Shown: positions 60,552 through 64,000 of the stretch, one piece after another
How positions within the stretch are numbered: position 1 is the stretch's first letter
Layout: each line of letters opens with the position of its first letter
The notes under the pieces: generated by a model
What the model was told of the DNA's origin: nothing
Seen by the model: only the letters and a program-made list of their open reading frames with translations
Database searches by the model: none
Translations under genes and position numbers: made by a program
Origin: Lotus japonicus
Taxonomy: Eukaryota; Streptophyta; Magnoliopsida; Fabales; Fabaceae
Direction: 5' to 3'
DNA: 64,000 bases
Assembly (NCBI RefSeq): GCF_012489685.1
Contig: NC_080043.1
Location: 30,536,743-30,600,742, forward strand

Positions 60552-62452
60552 GGGTAAATGGTCACATTGGTCCCTGGAAGTTCCCACCGACTTCAGAATC
60601 GTCCCTGGATGAATTTAATTAGGCTCGCGGTCCCCAGAAGTGGCAAAAAATAGTCGTAGTAGTCCCTGACGTTAAAATCCCCTAACGTCTGTTAACCATT
60701 TACTGACATGGAATTTTTTTTTCCCCACAATCAATGCCTACGTGGAAATAGAAAATGTTGCCCCCTAAAATTAAAGATCCAAAAGAAGTCAAATTGGTCC
60801 CTAGGTATGTGTTGGATTCTGATTGGGTTAAAATGAGGTCACATTGGTCCTTGCTACAATCTCCCTCCATTTTAGAAACTCCTCCTATTCTCCATGAAAG
60901 AAGAACGTTGGTGAAGGTTGAGAGAGAGAGAGAAGAGGGTGAATCGGTTGTGCTGTGAAGAAGATACTAGTTGGAAGCTTGGAAGCTCTCTTGCTCGCTG
61001 GTGTTGTGAAAAATCGCTCTGTCGCTCACTGAGGAAGAAGAACGAAGGAGAGCGAACCCTTCGTTTGCAGCGTCAAGGTATGTCTCCCAAACCCCAAGTC
61101 CTTGCAATCTGCAGTTGAAAGTTCTTACCTTTATGCATGTTAACCCTAAATTTCGACACATCTGAACCTTGTCTGCGATTTTGAAGTTCAAGTTATGATT
61201 TTTATGGAAAAGATATGAACTTTACGGAAAAGACATGAATTTTTGTGGAAAAGATATGATTTTTATGGTTTATATGGTTCTCTGAAGTTGGTATGTTGGT
61301 ATATTAGAGTTGGGTTTGGGGTTTTATAAGGAATGAGATTGATTGTGGGTGTAAGATTGTGAAATTTTGAAACCCTTAAGATTGTGAAACTCTAAGATTT
61401 TATTTTGGTATTGTGGTGTAGATGGATTCAAGGATCACTGTGATATTGATGCATGGTGGTGAGATAAGTTTGCATGTGGATGGCACTGCCTCATACTTTG
61501 GGGGAACTATGTGTGTGTGGGAGGATCTTGATTCTGACAGGCTGAAACTATTTGATCTGGAAGCTATGGCAAGGGAACATGGATGAGGAGGAAGTTATTA
61601 CACCCCCTGTGATGGAGGAGGTTGAAGTAACCCAGAATGCCCCCAATGGAACTCCTCAGACACAAGCACCCCAGGTAAAATGGTAGCATTCTCTTCTCTT
61701 TAATATGACTTATTTCATTATAATAATTAATGTTAATTTTTTTTTACATGTGATAGGAACTTAATGATGCAAGCAATCCAATGAATGAGGATGGAGTACA
61801 TAATGAAGCAGAAGATCAGAATGAGACACAAGTGAATCTGAATGAGAAAGGGAAGGCAAAGGCTATTGAATCTGATGGTAGCAAGAGGAAGAGGAAGCAA
61901 GGATGTGTGCCTGACACAAGTGGATCTGAATCTGATGGTAGCACAAGTTCAGGAGGAGATTCAGATCCAACTTATCAAGGAGAAACAATTGAACAAAGTG
62001 AGTGGTCTCTAGATGAGGACCTAGGCAGCTACAAAAGTGAGGACCTTCGTAGTCCTGTCAGTTCAGATGATGAGGCCAACAATTACAACAAAACACAATT
62101 TTAACAGTTTGATGAGGTTGCTGGATTTGGCAAGGTGAGATTAGAACTTGGCATGGAGTTTGGTGATTTGGAATCCTTCAAGGAGGCTGTGAAGGATTAT
62201 ACAATTGATGTTGGAAGAGAGATGAGATGGATTAAGAATGATAGCATAAGGGCAACAGCTGAATGTAGAGTGGAAAACTCTCCCCGGAGAATTTATTGTG
62301 CATGGTCCAAGGCAAGATTGAGTTTTCAGATAAAGAGCTTTAATGAGGAACATACCTGCAACAGGACCTTTAGGAACAGGGCAGCAAACACAAGTTGGTG
62401 CACCAAGAAGCTTGAGAAAAAACTCAGAGTGACCAATGTGACCATTTACCCA
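60552..62452 (+). mobile_element. Mutator-like element (MULE) with truncated transposase
   Basis: Starts GGGTAAATGGTCACATTGG and ends CCAATGTGACCATTTACCCA, flanked by the exact 9-bp repeat TTCGAAAAT (60543-60551 and 62453-62461). Length 1,901 bp. It carries the 5' part of a MuDR-type transposase only, so it is a deletion derivative that could be moved only in trans. Additional GGTCACATTGGTCC blocks occur inside near 60838-60852. Confidence 0.92.
61422..62451 (+). pseudogene. Truncated MuDR-type transposase
   Basis: Exon 1 begins at the ATG 61422 with MDSRITVILMHGG, the usual N-terminus of plant MULE proteins; a stop follows AMAREHG (near 61584). A second exon from about 61758 reads an acidic Ser/Asp/Glu-rich linker with a TAA at 62102-62104. 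The same frame then continues into a MuDR DNA-binding domain (LELGMEFGDLESFKEAVKDY; RRIYCAWSKA; SFNEEHTCNRTFRNRA). The frame ends at the 3' inverted repeat before any DDE catalytic region, SWIM or zinc knuckle. The function is lost. Confidence 0.85.
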
Positions 62453-62461
62453 TTCGAAAAT

Positions 62462-64000
62462 CCTCCTCTCCACCATGTTTCCTACTCTTAGGTTTTTAGA
62501 TCAAGTTTTTATTTAATCAATTTTTTGCAAATTTTATGAAAATTAAAAGTTTACTATTATTTTAATACCAGCCCCGACCACCTGATCGATCATGGTCTGT
62601 TTGGTTTGAGTCCATGACTAAAAAGACATCAAATTTGAACTAATCCAGCCCAATTTTTCTTAATCGGTTTGTATTTATAAATGATCACAACCCGACCAGA
62701 ACCGACTTGTGTACACCAAATACTTTACCTTAGAAAGTGAAAGTAAGGACAGAAGAAAAAAAGAATGAATTGTAATTTTATTTTATTTTGAAACATAGAA
62801 TGAATTGTAATTTAATTTGCGTTTACCTGTGGTTAAGACTTGAAAGTGATGTTTTGAATCAGAAAAATTACTTGAAGAAAATGCAGAGTTGTAGTTATCA
62901 ATTAAAAGTTAATCAACACACACAAATGATGACTGTAATTTTGTTTTATATAACATATGACTGTAATTCTTTATTTTGTACGTTTCCAATCCGAGGGGTT
63001 GATCATAGCTATATCAATTGCTTTATTTTTCTCTTCATTCTAAGGTTTTTTTCCTAAACTATAGTGCTTTTGTTCTGAATAGAGGATGCTACGAGAAACC
63101 TACATTAAACTTAGCCTGCTATTTGTTATAGGTCCGAATAAAATATAAGTTCAGTCAACCTACCGCTACGTCTCAAAAAAGCAATTAGAATAGCAAAAGA
63201 TATCGTTATGAAGAGGTATCTTTTTCTGTCTTTTTACATGAGTGCAATTGGTCTTTAATTTGATTCCAATAATTAATAAAATTCGTTATTACTTCCTTTG
63301 ATTAACAAAAACAAAGTTCACATTAATGAAACATTGCTGGTAAGGAATTTTACTAAGTTCATACACACAAATCTGGAGAATACCTTGGTGATTTGACCCC
63401 TCAGGCATCACTTTCTCATACACACATACATGTAAAATTAATTGTAAATACTTGTCAGTGATAGCAGAAATTCAGATGTCTCTTTAAATTTCGTTGGCTT
63501 TCCTTTGTCCTTTGTGTGTAAGAACCCTGCATTGCTTATTTCTTTTGAGGGGTTACTGGTTTCAATTTAGTTAGAATTTTGTAGTCTCTATTCAAAGGGC
63601 TATGTTTCCTTTCAGAGACACATGCATATGCAAAGTGACCCTAACCTTTGCTGAAAAAGATAGCTGTCGCTTCTAGCTTTGCTTAGAAGTTGTAGAAAGC
63701 TATTACTACTTTGAATGCCACTTGTCCAATTGGGCTTCTTCCTCCTAAATGGCCAAATATGTTCCTAAGTGTCTCTAACAGGTAGAGGCGTAGAGCATTA
63801 GAATTAGTTGAGTGACAAAGAGTAGTGGGGTCAGTCAAAGAGATTGTTTGTGTATTTTGATGTTGGAGCTAATGCAAACATGATTTTACGTATTTTAATA
63901 GACTAACTAAGAAGTTATAATTTATCACGTTGAGTTTGACAATTAAAAAAACAGGCTTTTGTAACACGTTGAATTCAACATATCCATTTTGAATTTAACG
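62462..64000. other. AT-rich spacer to the window end
   Basis: No gene or clear element. 62571-62720 has the CCCGACC/GGTTTG-type composition of degenerate hAT MITEs. Confidence 0.4.

Noticed and set aside
62141..62476. Minus-strand frame of 111 residues at the end of the MULE
   Set aside because: It is the shadow of the MuDR DNA-binding domain on the plus strand.

Overview
This window is nuclear DNA of a flowering plant, a eudicot and most likely a legume. The pointers are intron-containing genes with GT-AG junctions, an AT-rich background dense in transposons, a cytochrome P450 array that reads like legume CYP83-type proteins, and large Copia elements of the SIRE type. The species cannot be fixed from sequence alone. 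Only three loci look like intact host genes: two P450s and one YABBY transcription factor. Nearly everything else is transposable-element sequence, some of it nested.

Layout: 1-2050 is a non-coding piece of an LTR retrotransposon with two GC-rich minisatellites. 2546-3330 and 8662-10860 are two copies of a segmental duplication carrying a decayed coiled-coil exon. 3990-17806 is a tandem array of three P450s, all on the minus strand and each with two exons. Copy A (3990-7034) has a nonsense codon at W227, while B (12869-14611) and C (15385-17806) are open. Shared 3' flanks and a shared TATA-proximal promoter block show that the unit was duplicated with its control region. Comparing copies exposes later insertions: a MITE in the intron of A, a Harbinger-like element, and a Mutator-like fold-back element with a 9-bp target duplication.

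18479-28318 is a transposon nest. A hAT MITE comes first, then a LINE 3' end (19671-26791) invaded by a Copia element (20110-24583) and a hAT element (24848-25903), then a second hAT MITE. The Copia element has a 5-bp target duplication and one in-frame stop but no 5' LTR. 28480-30080 looks like an antisense LINE with an RRM-bearing ORF1. 31109-34685 is a second, SIRE-like Copia with a 5' LTR and broken gag-pol, joined abruptly to the 3' half of a Harbinger-like element.

38717-41425 holds a seven-exon YABBY gene of the FIL/YAB1 type, preserved at all splice sites; it is the clearest host regulatory gene here. A tRNA-derived SINE and a Stowaway-type MITE lie upstream of it. 43807-43973 is an unusually long pure GA repeat. 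45333-57545 is a large SIRE-type element in a partial tandem arrangement (partial internal region, LTR, internal region, LTR). It contains a solo LTR of another family and a region with an antisense ORF. 59636-60438 resembles a Cassandra-type TRIM with 5S-rRNA-like sequence in its LTRs. 60552-62452 is a Mutator-like element with a truncated transposase and a perfect 9-bp target duplication. The rest is AT-rich spacer in which no gene was recognised.
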